The notes under the pieces are model-generated. The model ran no database searches, had not been told where the DNA came from, and worked only from the letters and a program-made list of their open reading frames with translations. This document shows, piece after piece, positions 15,522 through 23,121 of a DNA stretch of 30,130 nucleotides. Origin of the DNA: Glaesserella sp041817755 (GTDB lineage Bacteria; Pseudomonadota; Gammaproteobacteria; Enterobacterales; Pasteurellaceae); contig NZ_JBGYBX010000021.1 in assembly GCF_041817755.1 (NCBI RefSeq), forward strand, positions 1-30,130, in the 5' to 3' direction. Position numbers and translations under genes: made by a program. Within the stretch, counting starts at the first letter, position 1. Every line of letters starts with the position of its first letter.

Positions 15522-18500
15522 CTACCCGAACAGCACGTCTATTTCTTCAATAAACTGTCGGCTTGGTTTTTCAAAAAATACGCCGCGGTTTGCGGTGCCG
15601 TCCATTCCGCGTAAAAAGAGGTAGGCAACCCCACCGAAATCCCGCTCATAATCATAATGCGCTCCCAAGCGGGAACGTAAATAACGGTGCAATGCCAGTG
15701 TGTAAAGCAGATATTGTAAATCGTAACGATATTGCCCCATTGTTTTTCGTAGATTTTCAAGCTGATAGTCCTGTGGAAGATAACCTAAAAAATTGGATTT
15801 ATAATCCAGCAGATAAAATTTACCGTCTGCCTTCGCTATGCAATCTACAAAGCCTCGGACGAAACCTTCGACTTGATTTAGCTGTAAATCAGGCAAATGA
15901 CGGGCAAGTGACGAGTGTTTTTTCAGCAACGCATTCAGCTGACCTAATGCCTCCGCATTCGCCAAACGCAAGTAAAATTGCCATTCATTTAAACGTTGGC
16001 GACTATCCAATGCTTTTAAACTTATCTGTTGATCGCCGAACGACGTAGACACTACCCGCTCAAGCCAATCTTGTAACGGCACCATCCATTCCTCACCCAA
16101 ACTCAGCTGTTCGCAGACATGCCGAACGGCTTCCGTCGTTAGCGGCTGGCAAAAATCCCATTGCTCAAATAAAGTGTGCAATACATTACCGACTTTGGCA
16201 CTATGCGGAAAACGATAAGGCGTATACGAAAATGCCGCGTCATCCGATTCCGTGATATCGACGGGTAATAACGAACGATCATTGTCCTGGGCATCATCGC
16301 TAAAAGCGACAAGCGGTGCGATCGAACGATGAATTTGCAAATAGTCGTTTTCGGCTTGCATCGCACTGAAACTGGTGATGAGTCCTTTATTACGAATCGA
16401 GCCGTTAAAGGTCGCGGCATTTACCGCCGTTTCACGATAAACCGTCGGTTGCCAATCATCCGTCGGCGGTTCCTGCGATAACGAAGTGACCGAACACGCA
16501 ATCCCTTTTTGTTTCAATAAGAAAGCGGTTTCCTCTCCGCCGTTCGTACTCCCCAAACCGATTTCACCGTTACTCAACAAATAATGGAATGCCGACCAGC
16601 CTTTCTCAAACCGCATCGGCAAAATCATGTTGAGCTGGTATTTTGCCCGTGTAACGGCAACATAGAGTAAACGCAGATCTTCCGCAAATTCCGCTTGATT
16701 GATCGCTGTTTTCACTGCTTCTGACTGCGAACCGAAATCCCAACGGGCGACACGCTGTTCGTCATGGTAGATCACCATAGACTGACTTTTAGCCCCTTGA
16801 CTGGCTTTACCTGCAAACGGCAACCATACAATCGGATACTCCAACCCTTTCGAACCGTGAATGGTGACGATTTTGACCAAGCTCTCTTCACTTTCCAAAC
16901 GCTGCTTCTGTTCGTCCGATTGACCGTTCGGATTCGCACATTGCCGTTCGAACCAGCGCAATAAGGCGGACTCGTTTTCTAAATTCGGCATCGCATTTTG
17001 GAGCAACTCAGCCAAATGAAGTAAATCGGTAATCCGACGCTCGGCATTTTCCCCGGCGTTTATCCGTTGAATGATGCCTTGTTGCATAAAAATCTGGTGT
17101 AACATCGGTAACACACCTTGCTGTTGCCACACCTGATGATAATGTACGAAGGCATTTACCCGATTATCCCACTCGGTTTCATCATGTTTGAGCTGAAAAA
17201 GCTCTGCCGCCGTCAGCCCCCATAACGGTGTGCCGAGCGCCGACAATAGCGTTCGTTGATGATAAGGATTCAAACAGGCGCGCAGCAAAAACTGCAAATC
17301 ACGAGCTTCTTGCGTGTCATACACGCTGTTGCGTTCGGAAAAAAACACGGATTGAATATGGCATGCCGCCAATGCCCGACGCATCAAGCCGGCTTGAGTA
17401 TGGCTGCGTACCAACACCGTGATGTCTTTGGCTGCAAGCGGTCGGTTTTGCCCGTTTTTTTGCAAATATAATGTCCCTTGCTCCGCCTGTTTTAACTGTT
17501 GCTGAATATAATATGCGCAGTGTGCGGCAGCCTGCCGTTCGTCAAATTCGGGTTGCAAATAATAGTGAGTGTTCGCCGCCCCTTGTAGTCTCTCGTCGGA
17601 TGCGGTCGAACTGACCGGGTGAAACTGAATCCCTCGATATAAAAACGGGCTTGCCGAACTGTTCGGCGGAAAGCCGAACAAGCGGTTCGTACTTTCCACC
17701 ACATTCGGCAACGATCGCCAATTACGGCTAAGCGTGGCTTTTTCACTCGTCTGCTCTGCCGCCGCCAAATAGGTAAAAATATCGGCGCCACGGAATTTAT
17801 AGATCGACTGCTTCGGATCGCCAATCATAATAAAGCCTTGATTACCGCGATTTTCCGGCATAAAAATACGGCTGAAAATATCATATTGCTCTTGGTTGGT
17901 GTCTTGAAATTCATCAATCATCGCGAACGGAAACAACGCTCGGATTTGTTCCGCCAAGGCTCTCCCTCGCTCACCGTGTAGCGCTTGATGCAAAAAACTC
18001 AACATATCACCGAAACTTTTTTCTTTATGGGTTTGCTTATGTTGAACCAACTTTTCGCGTAAACGGGTAAAAAACCGAAATTGCAGCATCGGTTTCTGCT
18101 TACCTTCAAATTGTTGTCGGTAAGCGGTCAGATAAGCGTCGATTTTTGCAAAATAATCATGAACGAGCGGCTCGGCGCTCTCTTCGGCTTTTTCGGTTAA
18201 GTATCCTTGAGAAAAACGGGACCAACTGTTGGTCGGAAAATCCGCCTGCTCACTTACCGCCCAATGGTTCAGTTCCTGTACCCAACCGTTAAGCCAACGC
18301 AATTGATATGCCTTGCGGCTCAATGATTTTTTTACGCCGCTTTTGTAGGTTTTCTCCAATTCCGCCGTGATGATTGCCACCATTTCTGCGCCGTGTGCCG
18401 TCCAGTGCGCTTTTGCGTCACGAAGAAATTGAGTGAAACGGGTGAAATAAGCGTCAATATCCGCATTTAACCATTGTTGATCTGCCGACAGCGCCGGCTG

Positions 18501-19109
18501 CGGACCGTACAGATAACCTTTGACAGCTTCCAAAGCGACATAAGGATTTTTTAACTGCTCGGCAACCGCTTGCGATTGCGCTAAATTCATCGGATAAAAC
18601 AGCTCCCGCCATGTTTCTTCGCTTAAACGAACCAACAATTCATGCTCATCGGTTTGCAAGTCAAGATCAAAGCGCACCCCGGAATCAAAGGCAAACTGAA
18701 ACAACATTTTCTGACAGAAGCTATCAATGGTAAAAATCGCCGCCAAATCCATGTCTTTCTCGGCGATACGCAAACGCAACAGCGCCTCCGACAAATGCGG
18801 TTTCACCCGCTGATATAACGCCAATAGAAACGGATCGTCCGCTAAGGCTTGCGATTCGCCGAGATGATATTGTTGAAATAAGGTTGCGACCTGCGCCACC
18901 TTCTCCCGAATACGATCGCGCAATTCTTGTGTCGCGGCTTTAGTGAAGGTGACAACCAGAATCTGCTCCACCATCAACGGGTGACAACCTACGCCTAACA
19001 ACAGACGCAAATAAAGATTCACCATCGTGTAGGTTTTACCGGTTCCGGCGGAGGCTTCAATTAAAACGGAACGGTCTAACGGTAAGAAAAGGGGATCGAG
19101 TGTTTTCAT
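15522..19109 (-). CDS. recB: Exodeoxyribonuclease V beta subunit
   Basis: RecB is the 3'-5' helicase and nuclease subunit of RecBCD, which processes double-strand breaks for recombination. The 1195-residue length is close to E. coli (1180). The Walker A motif ASAGTGKT is at 19-26, motif II reads IDEFQDTN, motif III GDPKQSIYKFRGAD and motif V/VI includes VTIHGSKGLEYPIVWLP and RLLYVAVTRAK. The C-terminal nuclease has D1089, D1102 and K1104 in the DYKSN motif, with the same spacing as E. coli D1067/D1080/K1082, so it is predicted active. recC and recD are not adjacent here. The ATG faces the divergent rep gene across about 120 bases holding an uptake signal. Several uptake cores lie inside the gene. 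Confidence 0.97.
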   Translation of the reverse strand: MKTLDPLFLPLDRSVLIEASAGTGKTYTMVNLYLRLLLGVGCHPLMVEQILVVTFTKAATQELRDRIREKVAQVATLFQQYHLGESQALADDPFLLALYQRVKPHLSEALLRLRIAEKDMDLAAIFTIDSFCQKMLFQFAFDSGVRFDLDLQTDEHELLVRLSEETWRELFYPMNLAQSQAVAEQLKNPYVALEAVKGYLYGPQPALSADQQWLNADIDAYFTRFTQFLRDAKAHWTAHGAEMVAIITAELEKTYKSGVKKSLSRKAYQLRWLNGWVQELNHWAVSEQADFPTNSWSRFSQGYLTEKAEESAEPLVHDYFAKIDAYLTAYRQQFEGKQKPMLQFRFFTRLREKLVQHKQTHKEKSFGDMLSFLHQALHGERGRALAEQIRALFPFAMIDEFQDTNQEQYDIFSRIFMPENRGNQGFIMIGDPKQSIYKFRGADIFTYLAAAEQTSEKATLSRNWRSLPNVVESTNRLFGFPPNSSASPFLYRGIQFHPVSSTASDERLQGAANTHYYLQPEFDERQAAAHCAYYIQQQLKQAEQGTLYLQKNGQNRPLAAKDITVLVRSHTQAGLMRRALAACHIQSVFFSERNSVYDTQEARDLQFLLRACLNPYHQRTLLSALGTPLWGLTAAELFQLKHDETEWDNRVNAFVHYHQVWQQQGVLPMLHQIFMQQGIIQRINAGENAERRITDLLHLAELLQNAMPNLENESALLRWFERQCANPNGQSDEQKQRLESEESLVKIVTIHGSKGLEYPIVWLPFAGKASQGAKSQSMVIYHDEQRVARWDFGSQSEAVKTAINQAEFAEDLRLLYVAVTRAKYQLNMILPMRFEKGWSAFHYLLSNGEIGLGSTNGGEETAFLLKQKGIACSVTSLSQEPPTDDWQPTVYRETAVNAATFNGSIRNKGLITSFSAMQAENDYLQIHRSIAPLVAFSDDAQDNDRSLLPVDITESDDAAFSYTPYRFPHSAKVGNVLHTLFEQWDFCQPLTTEAVRHVCEQLSLGEEWMVPLQDWLERVVSTSFGDQQISLKALDSRQRLNEWQFYLRLANAEALGQLNALLKKHSSLARHLPDLQLNQVEGFVRGFVDCIAKADGKFYLLDYKSNFLGYLPQDYQLENLRKTMGQYRYDLQYLLYTLALHRYLRSRLGAHYDYERDFGGVAYLFLRGMDGTANRGVFFEKPSRQFIEEIDVLFG

Positions 19110-19158
19110 CGCTCAGGTATTTACAATCATCAATAACCACAATTTTACCACCCAAAAT

Positions 19159-19168
19159 ACAAGCGGTC
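19159..19168 (+). repeat. DNA uptake signal core between recB and rep
   Basis: A perfect ACAAGCGGTC followed by TTTGCAAAAAA. A second, imperfect copy (ACCGCTTAC) faces it near 19208, giving a loose inverted pair in the divergent promoter region. Confidence 0.75.
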
Positions 19169-19232
19169 AGTTTTATTCGACAATTTGCAAAAAATCACTA
19201 AAATCGTACCGCTTACATCAAAGGGAAATACA

Positions 19233-21254
19233 ATGAAACTGAATCCTCAACAACAACAAGCGGTAGACTATGTCAATGGGGCTTGCCTTGTGCTGGCGGG
19301 CGCGGGCTCGGGCAAAACACGGGTGATCATCAATAAAATTGCCCATCTGATTGCCCGTTGCGGTTATTCGCCGAAGCAGATTGCAGCGGTGACGTTTACC
19401 AATAAAGCCGCCCGTGAAATGCGTGAGCGTGTGGCACATTCTATCGGTAAGGAAAGCAGTCGGGGATTGACGATTTCAACCTTTCACACCCTTGGTTTTG
19501 AGATTTTAAAGCGTGAACATAAATTACTCGGCTATAAGTCGGGGATGACGCTGTTTGACGAACACGATCAGCTGGCGTTGTTGAAACATCTGTTGCCTGA
19601 AAATGTGACGGAAGATAAAGATCTTTTGAAATTGTTGGTGGCGACCATTTCTAACTGGAAAAACGATCTGCTTTTGCCCGAACAGACGATTGCTTTGGCA
19701 AAAAGCGATCGTGATCGGGTATTCAGCCACTTTTACGATCAATATCAAAATCAGCTCAAAGCCTACAATGCCTTGGACTTTGATGATTTAATTATGTTGC
19801 CGACCTTGCTGTTTAAGCAGTTTCCTGAAGCCAAAGAACGTTGGCAACAGAAAATCCGTTATCTGTTGGTGGACGAATATCAAGACACCAACACCAGCCA
19901 ATATGAATTGATTAAGCTGTTGGTCGGTCACGAGGGCAATTTTACCGTGGTGGGCGACGACGATCAGTCGATCTACTCGTGGCGTGGGGCAAAGCCTGAA
20001 AATATGGGACGGTTGCAACAGGATTTTCCGAAGCTCAAGGTGATTAAACTCGAACAAAATTACCGTTCGAGCCAACGGATTTTGCACTGTGCCAACATTC
20101 TGATTGATAACAACGATCACTTGTTTGATAAACGCCTCTTTTCGCAGTTGGGCGAGGGTGAGAAACTCAATGTGATTGAAGCGAAAAATGAAGAACACGA
20201 AGCCGAACGCATTGTGGGCGAGTTGATCGCACACCGTTTTTCACGCAAAACCAAGTATAAAGATTATGCGATTTTGTATCGTGGTAATCATCAATCTCGC
20301 TTGTTGGAAAAATTGCTGATCCAAAATCGTATTCCTTACAAAATTTCAGGCGGAACTTCTTTCTTTGCCAAAGCCGAAATCAAAGATATGTTGGCCTATC
20401 TGCGTCTGTTGGTGAACCAAGATGACGATGCGGCATTTTTACGCATTGTGAATACGCCGAAACGGGAAATCGGGGCAGCGACACTCGAAAAATTAGGGCA
20501 ACTTGCCAATGAAAAACAGGTGAGTTTGTTTGACGCGATTTTTGATTTTGAACTGATCCAACGTTTAACCCCGAAGCCTTATCAAGCCTTGCAGGATTTT
20601 GCTCGTTGGGTGGTGGAATTGTCCGATCAAGCGGTCAGATCCGATCCGAAATCGGCAATTCAGGATATGTTGGCGAAAATTCAGTATGAAGCCTATCTCT
20701 ACGAAACAGCGACGACTCCAAAATCTGCGGAAATGCAAAGTCGCAATGTGCAAACGCTGTTTGAATGGGTTGAGAAAATGTTGGAAGGCGATGAACTCAG
20801 CGAGCCAATGAACTTAAATCAAGTTGTCACCAATTTGACTCTAAGAGATATGATGGAACGTGGTGAAGACGATGACGAAAGCGATCAGGTGCAACTGATG
20901 ACATTACACGCATCCAAAGGGTTGGAATTTCCACACGTTTTCTTGATCGGAATGGAAGAAGGCATTTTGCCACACCAAACCAGTATTGATGAAGATAATG
21001 TGGAAGAAGAGCGTCGCCTTGCTTATGTCGGCATTACCCGCGCACAACAGACACTCACCTTTTCTTTATGCAAAGAACGCCGTCAATACGGTGAAGTGAT
21101 TAAACCCGAAATCAGCCGATTTTTACTCGAATTACCGCAAGATGATTTGCTGTGGGAAAAAGATAAACCGCAGCTGACCGAAGTACAAAAAGAACAAAAA
21201 GTCTCCGACAATATTGCCAACCTCAGAGCCATGCTACAAGCGAATAAGCGATAA
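19233..21254 (+). CDS. rep: ATP-dependent DNA helicase Rep
   Basis: Rep is a superfamily 1A 3'-5' helicase that moves with the replisome and clears bound proteins from the template. At 673 residues it has exactly the length of E. coli Rep. Motifs in order: Q motif LNPQQQQAV at the N-terminus, Walker A AGAGSGKT (22-29), VTFTNKAAREM, DEYQDTN, GDDDQSIYSWRGA, EQNYRSS, MTLHASKGLEF and YVGITRAQ. ATG 19233, preceded by AAGGGAAA, is chosen over the in-frame TTG at 19185 because the added residues are not family-like. An uptake core at 19256-19264 is built into the codons for Gln-Gln-Ala-Val. It is transcribed away from recB. No hairpin terminator is obvious after it. Confidence 0.97.
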   Translation: MKLNPQQQQAVDYVNGACLVLAGAGSGKTRVIINKIAHLIARCGYSPKQIAAVTFTNKAAREMRERVAHSIGKESSRGLTISTFHTLGFEILKREHKLLGYKSGMTLFDEHDQLALLKHLLPENVTEDKDLLKLLVATISNWKNDLLLPEQTIALAKSDRDRVFSHFYDQYQNQLKAYNALDFDDLIMLPTLLFKQFPEAKERWQQKIRYLLVDEYQDTNTSQYELIKLLVGHEGNFTVVGDDDQSIYSWRGAKPENMGRLQQDFPKLKVIKLEQNYRSSQRILHCANILIDNNDHLFDKRLFSQLGEGEKLNVIEAKNEEHEAERIVGELIAHRFSRKTKYKDYAILYRGNHQSRLLEKLLIQNRIPYKISGGTSFFAKAEIKDMLAYLRLLVNQDDDAAFLRIVNTPKREIGAATLEKLGQLANEKQVSLFDAIFDFELIQRLTPKPYQALQDFARWVVELSDQAVRSDPKSAIQDMLAKIQYEAYLYETATTPKSAEMQSRNVQTLFEWVEKMLEGDELSEPMNLNQVVTNLTLRDMMERGEDDDESDQVQLMTLHASKGLEFPHVFLIGMEEGILPHQTSIDEDNVEEERRLAYVGITRAQQTLTFSLCKERRQYGEVIKPEISRFLLELPQDDLLWEKDKPQLTEVQKEQKVSDNIANLRAMLQANKR

Positions 21255-21337
21255 TTTTGCAAAAAACCGGACAGAACCGACCGCTTACACTCTCATATAG
21301 CACAACTCCTACTGGTCTAATGAGCAAAATTTACACT

Positions 21338-21366
21338 TGCAAATCAAATGAGAATAATTATCATAT
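21338..21366 (+). promoter_or_regulatory. Promoter with Fur box upstream of the microcin gene
   Basis: TGAGAAT-A-ATTATCA (21349-21363) differs at one position from the 7-1-7 Fur consensus TGATAATnATTATCA. It overlaps a possible promoter, TTGCAA (21338) and TCATAT (21361) with 17-base spacing. Iron-loaded Fur would repress, so the microcin should be induced when iron is low, as known for colicin V. Downstream, an inverted repeat AGATTGA/TCAATCT (21392-21412) lies in the 5' leader. Confidence 0.75.
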
Positions 21367-21445
21367 GTTCGACTGTACAGTTACCGAGTGAAGATTGAGT
21401 GGAATTCAATCTGCTTTTCTAACCAAACTGTAAATGAAGTGATTT

Positions 21446-21784
21446 ATGAAAGAACTAACAATGAACGAAATTAGTCATGTTTTCGGTGGTGGAAGCTATC
21501 ATAATTGTACTGATGAAGGTTGTGCTGATGCATCTCAATGTGTAAAAAAAGAGAGGTACGGCAGTGATTCAGGTTTTACCAAAGATAATACGGAAAGAGT
21601 TATTGGAGATGCTACTACAATTGGAAGTATTATTGGATCTGGTGTAGGTAGTGCTGCCGGTCCTGTAGGAAGCATTTTCGGCGGATTATATGGTGCAGCT
21701 CTCGGCTATGCTATAGACAATAACTTACCTGTTTTTGATGCAGAAGCATACGGAGAATATATTAGAGATGTTCAAGTTTGGTAA
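21446..21784 (+). CDS. Class II microcin precursor (colicin V-like)
   Basis: The 112-residue precursor starts MKELTMNEISHVFGG, a double-glycine leader of the class II microcin type; it matches the colicin V leader MRTLTLNELDSVSGG at L4, T5, N7, E8, V12, G14 and G15. Cleavage after G15 gives a mature peptide of 97 residues. The N-terminal part has three Cys (NCTDEGCADASQC), and the centre is Gly/Ala-rich with many GxxxG spacings (IGSIIGSGVGSAAGPVG...), as in pore-forming microcins. The C-terminus ends with Trp. A Fur box lies upstream and an overlapping membrane-protein gene downstream fits an immunity protein. Expected role: killing related bacteria at the inner membrane. The exporter is only present as a fragment here. 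Confidence 0.82.
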   Translation: MKELTMNEISHVFGGGSYHNCTDEGCADASQCVKKERYGSDSGFTKDNTERVIGDATTIGSIIGSGVGSAAGPVGSIFGGLYGAALGYAIDNNLPVFDAEAYGEYIRDVQVW

Positions 21785-21974
21785 TGCAATAAAATATATT
21801 ATGCCGTTAATTAGCATGATTACGGTGGGAATATTTCTTTTCTTATATTTTATCCTTATCTCGCCTTTAGAGATAGATAAAAAACATAAAGAATATCTTT
21901 TTATTTCTTGCGTTATCTTAGGTACTACTTTGCCACATTTAATCGTCTATTTGAAAAAGAAATTTTGCTCCTAG
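21768..21974 (+). CDS. Probable microcin immunity protein
   Basis: A membrane protein of 68 residues from ATG 21768 (the frame is open further upstream, from TTG 21735 or ATG 21738). It has two predicted membrane helices (roughly residues 9-31 and 41-60) separated by a charged loop EIDKKHKEY, and a basic end KKKFCS. The start lies inside the last codons of the microcin gene, in another frame, which is typical of coupled toxin/immunity pairs; a GGAG lies 12 bases before the ATG. Size and topology resemble the colicin V immunity protein Cvi (78 residues), although I see no sequence identity. Function is inferred from position and topology only. Confidence 0.65.
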   Translation: MFKFGNAIKYIMPLISMITVGIFLFLYFILISPLEIDKKHKEYLFISCVILGTTLPHLIVYLKKKFCS

Positions 21975-21991
21975 ATTATTATGTAGATAGG

Positions 21992-22025
21992 TGCACAGTT
22001 ATAGGTAAAGATTGAATTGAATCTT
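21992..22025 (+). repeat. Diverged second copy of the microcin 5' leader
   Basis: The segment from TGCACAGTTA to AAAGATTGAATTGAATCTT resembles the microcin 5' leader at 21374-21412 (TGTACAGTTA ... AAGATTGA ... TCAATCT). The second copy lacks a good Fur box. It suggests duplication of a whole microcin cassette, with the second copy now decayed. Confidence 0.5.
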
Positions 22026-22056
22026 GAATATTATTACCTTTAACAGGAGAACTCTT

Positions 22057-22134
22057 ATGAAAGCGGAAATCGCCCGACATCCTGACTACGAAACACCAGC
22101 AGGTAATATTATTAATAATGCATTAGGGTATTAA
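22057..22134 (+). CDS. Short 25-residue frame, possible toxin remnant
   Basis: A 25-codon frame starts MKAEIARHPDYETPAGN and ends LGY, with a strong AGGAGA ribosome site 6 bases before the ATG. It follows the diverged copy of the microcin leader region, so it sits where a second microcin gene would be, but it has no double-glycine leader. After its TAA the same frame stays open to 22317 and encodes membrane segments. It could be what is left of a microcin gene after an internal deletion, or a short functional peptide. I do not recognise the sequence. Confidence 0.35.
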   Translation: MKAEIARHPDYETPAGNIINNALGY

Positions 22135-22138
22135 TTCA

Positions 22139-22317
22139 ATGAAATTTATGCGCCCAATATTTTTATATTAATAGTTCCTTTTATTATTGTATTTCTTAAG
22201 TTTTATACTGTTCTAGACAGAATAATAGCCATTTTATGTAGTTTTGTATTCTGTTTAGCCATTTATAAAATTTTAGGGATATTGGATGGATATTTAAATA
22301 AGCCTAACAATAAATAA
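22139..22317 (+). pseudogene. Frameshifted small membrane protein, immunity-like
   Basis: From ATG 22139 the frame reads MKFMRPIFLY and stops. Adding one T to the five-T tract at 22160-22164 would join this start to a long open frame that encodes two membrane helices (FILIVPFIIVFLKFY and IIAILCSFVFCLAIYKILGIL) and ends DGYLNKPNNK at 22317. The repaired product would be about 60 residues, the size and topology of the immunity-like proteins on either side. An AGGG lies 10 bases before the ATG. The frameshift could be true decay, phase variation in the T-tract, or a sequencing error. The downstream frame has no ATG, GTG or TTG start of its own before the first helix. Confidence 0.5.
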
Positions 22318-22403
22318 TCTCACTACAATAACAAGCGATCAAATTCTCCTAATAATTTGGGCATAGTAGACAAAACTTAGGAGAAAATTATAAGGATAAT
22401 GTT

Positions 22404-22442
22404 ATGAGAGAATTGCAAAATGGCAATATTCCGACTGATTAG
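22404..22442 (+). CDS. 12-residue frame before the third immunity-like gene
   Basis: ATG 22404, with AAGGA 9 bases upstream, encodes MRELQNGNIPTD and stops 2 bases before the next gene. The first four residues resemble the start of class II microcin leaders (MREL/MKEL), after which similarity ends. It may be the two ends of a deleted microcin gene joined together, or simply a translation-coupling leader. Weakly supported. Confidence 0.3.
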   Translation: MRELQNGNIPTD

Positions 22443-22444
22443 TT

Positions 22445-22648
22445 ATGAAAGATAAAAATGTATTTACTTTTGGAGTTCTAATAGCAGTAGTATTGATTCA
22501 ACTATACCATAGTTATATAGAAATTCCCATAACATATAAAGTATTAATAGATATATTAATATTAGTATCTATACCATATCTGTATAGAAAAATATATTAT
22601 TACTTTATTGAACTATATAAAAAACATACTTCATCAAAAAGTGACTAA
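22445..22648 (+). CDS. Small membrane protein, possible orphan immunity protein
   Basis: A 67-residue protein with two predicted membrane helices (about residues 7-26 and 30-50) and a basic, hydrophilic end YKKHTSSKSD. I recognise no family. Its size, topology, low G+C content and place in the microcin island match the immunity-like genes upstream. The ATG lies 2 bases after a 12-codon frame whose ribosome site would serve it by coupling. With no intact toxin gene in front, it would be an orphan immunity gene that protects against a relative's microcin (inference). A terminator hairpin follows. Confidence 0.55.
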   Translation: MKDKNVFTFGVLIAVVLIQLYHSYIEIPITYKVLIDILILVSIPYLYRKIYYYFIELYKKHTSSKSD

Positions 22649-22655
22649 TCATAAC

Positions 22656-22714
22656 AAATGGAAAAACACACCTATTTAGTATATATTCTATTCGGTTGGT
22701 TTTTCCATTTTTAT
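22656..22714 (+). terminator. Terminator after the immunity-like genes
   Basis: AAATGGAAAAAC (22656-22667) pairs with GTTTTTCCATTT (22699-22710), a 12-bp stem with a 31-base loop, and is followed by TTATTT. It ends the microcin/immunity transcript before the secretion-gene fragment. Confidence 0.7.
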
Positions 22715-22749
22715 TTGTGATATTAATCATATCTAAAATCAATTAGATT

Positions 22750-22980
22750 ATGTTCCGACAAGAAGCTATAAATTATAGAAAATGGAAAAGTACCGCTGTG
22801 CTGATTTCTTCCGTGCCAAGTTGGGTGGTCTTTTCCGTTTCTCTCACTTTAATTATCGCCTTTATTTTATTCGTCACCTTTGGCAGTTATACCCGACGAG
22901 AAAATATCGTCGGGGAAATTACCATGCAATCAACATTGGACAGCGCAGATAGGATTATCAAGCTGGAACGAACTGTATAA
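22750..22980 (+). pseudogene. N-terminal fragment of a CvaA/HlyD-type membrane fusion protein
   Basis: The 76-residue frame starts MFRQEAINYRKWK, followed by a membrane helix (about 25-45) and FGSYTRRENIVGEITMQ. This is the N-terminus of CvaA-like periplasmic adaptor proteins that export colicin V-type microcins (these begin MFRQ or LFRK, then ...ITFGSYTRR..VSGE). A full protein has about 400 residues. After about residue 60 the sequence changes to STLDSADRIIKLERTV and stops, as if an internal deletion joined the start to a stretch of the coiled-coil domain. It cannot form a working adaptor. No cvaB-type peptidase/ABC exporter follows. The ribosome site is weak. Confidence 0.8.
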
Positions 22981-23062
22981 TACTCATTTTTCAGTCACAA
23001 TCTTGTATCTTTGTGGCTTTTAAACGCAAATGTTTATATCAATTTTAGCGACAGATCAAATG

Positions 23063-23071
23063 ACCGCTTGT
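23063..23071 (-). repeat. DNA uptake signal core
   Basis: A perfect ACCGCTTGT marks the right edge of the microcin island; I find no perfect core between 19264 and this one. Confidence 0.75.
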
Positions 23072-23076
23072 CATTC

Positions 23077-23105
23077 CCTCCGCCCGTTTAACGGTAAGGC
23101 GGAGG
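23077..23105. other. G+C-rich hairpin downstream of tehB
   Basis: CCTCCGCC (23077-23084) pairs with GGCGGAGG (23098-23105). It lies just past the tehB stop on the minus strand, but neither strand has a T-run after it. It may protect the mRNA end or be an imperfect terminator. Confidence 0.5.
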
Positions 23106-23121
23106 CTCGGTGGCGGGCAAC

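Noticed and set aside
23077..23105. G+C-rich hairpin as the tehB terminator
   Set aside because: The stem is strong but no T-run follows on either strand, so it was kept as a hairpin of unknown role.
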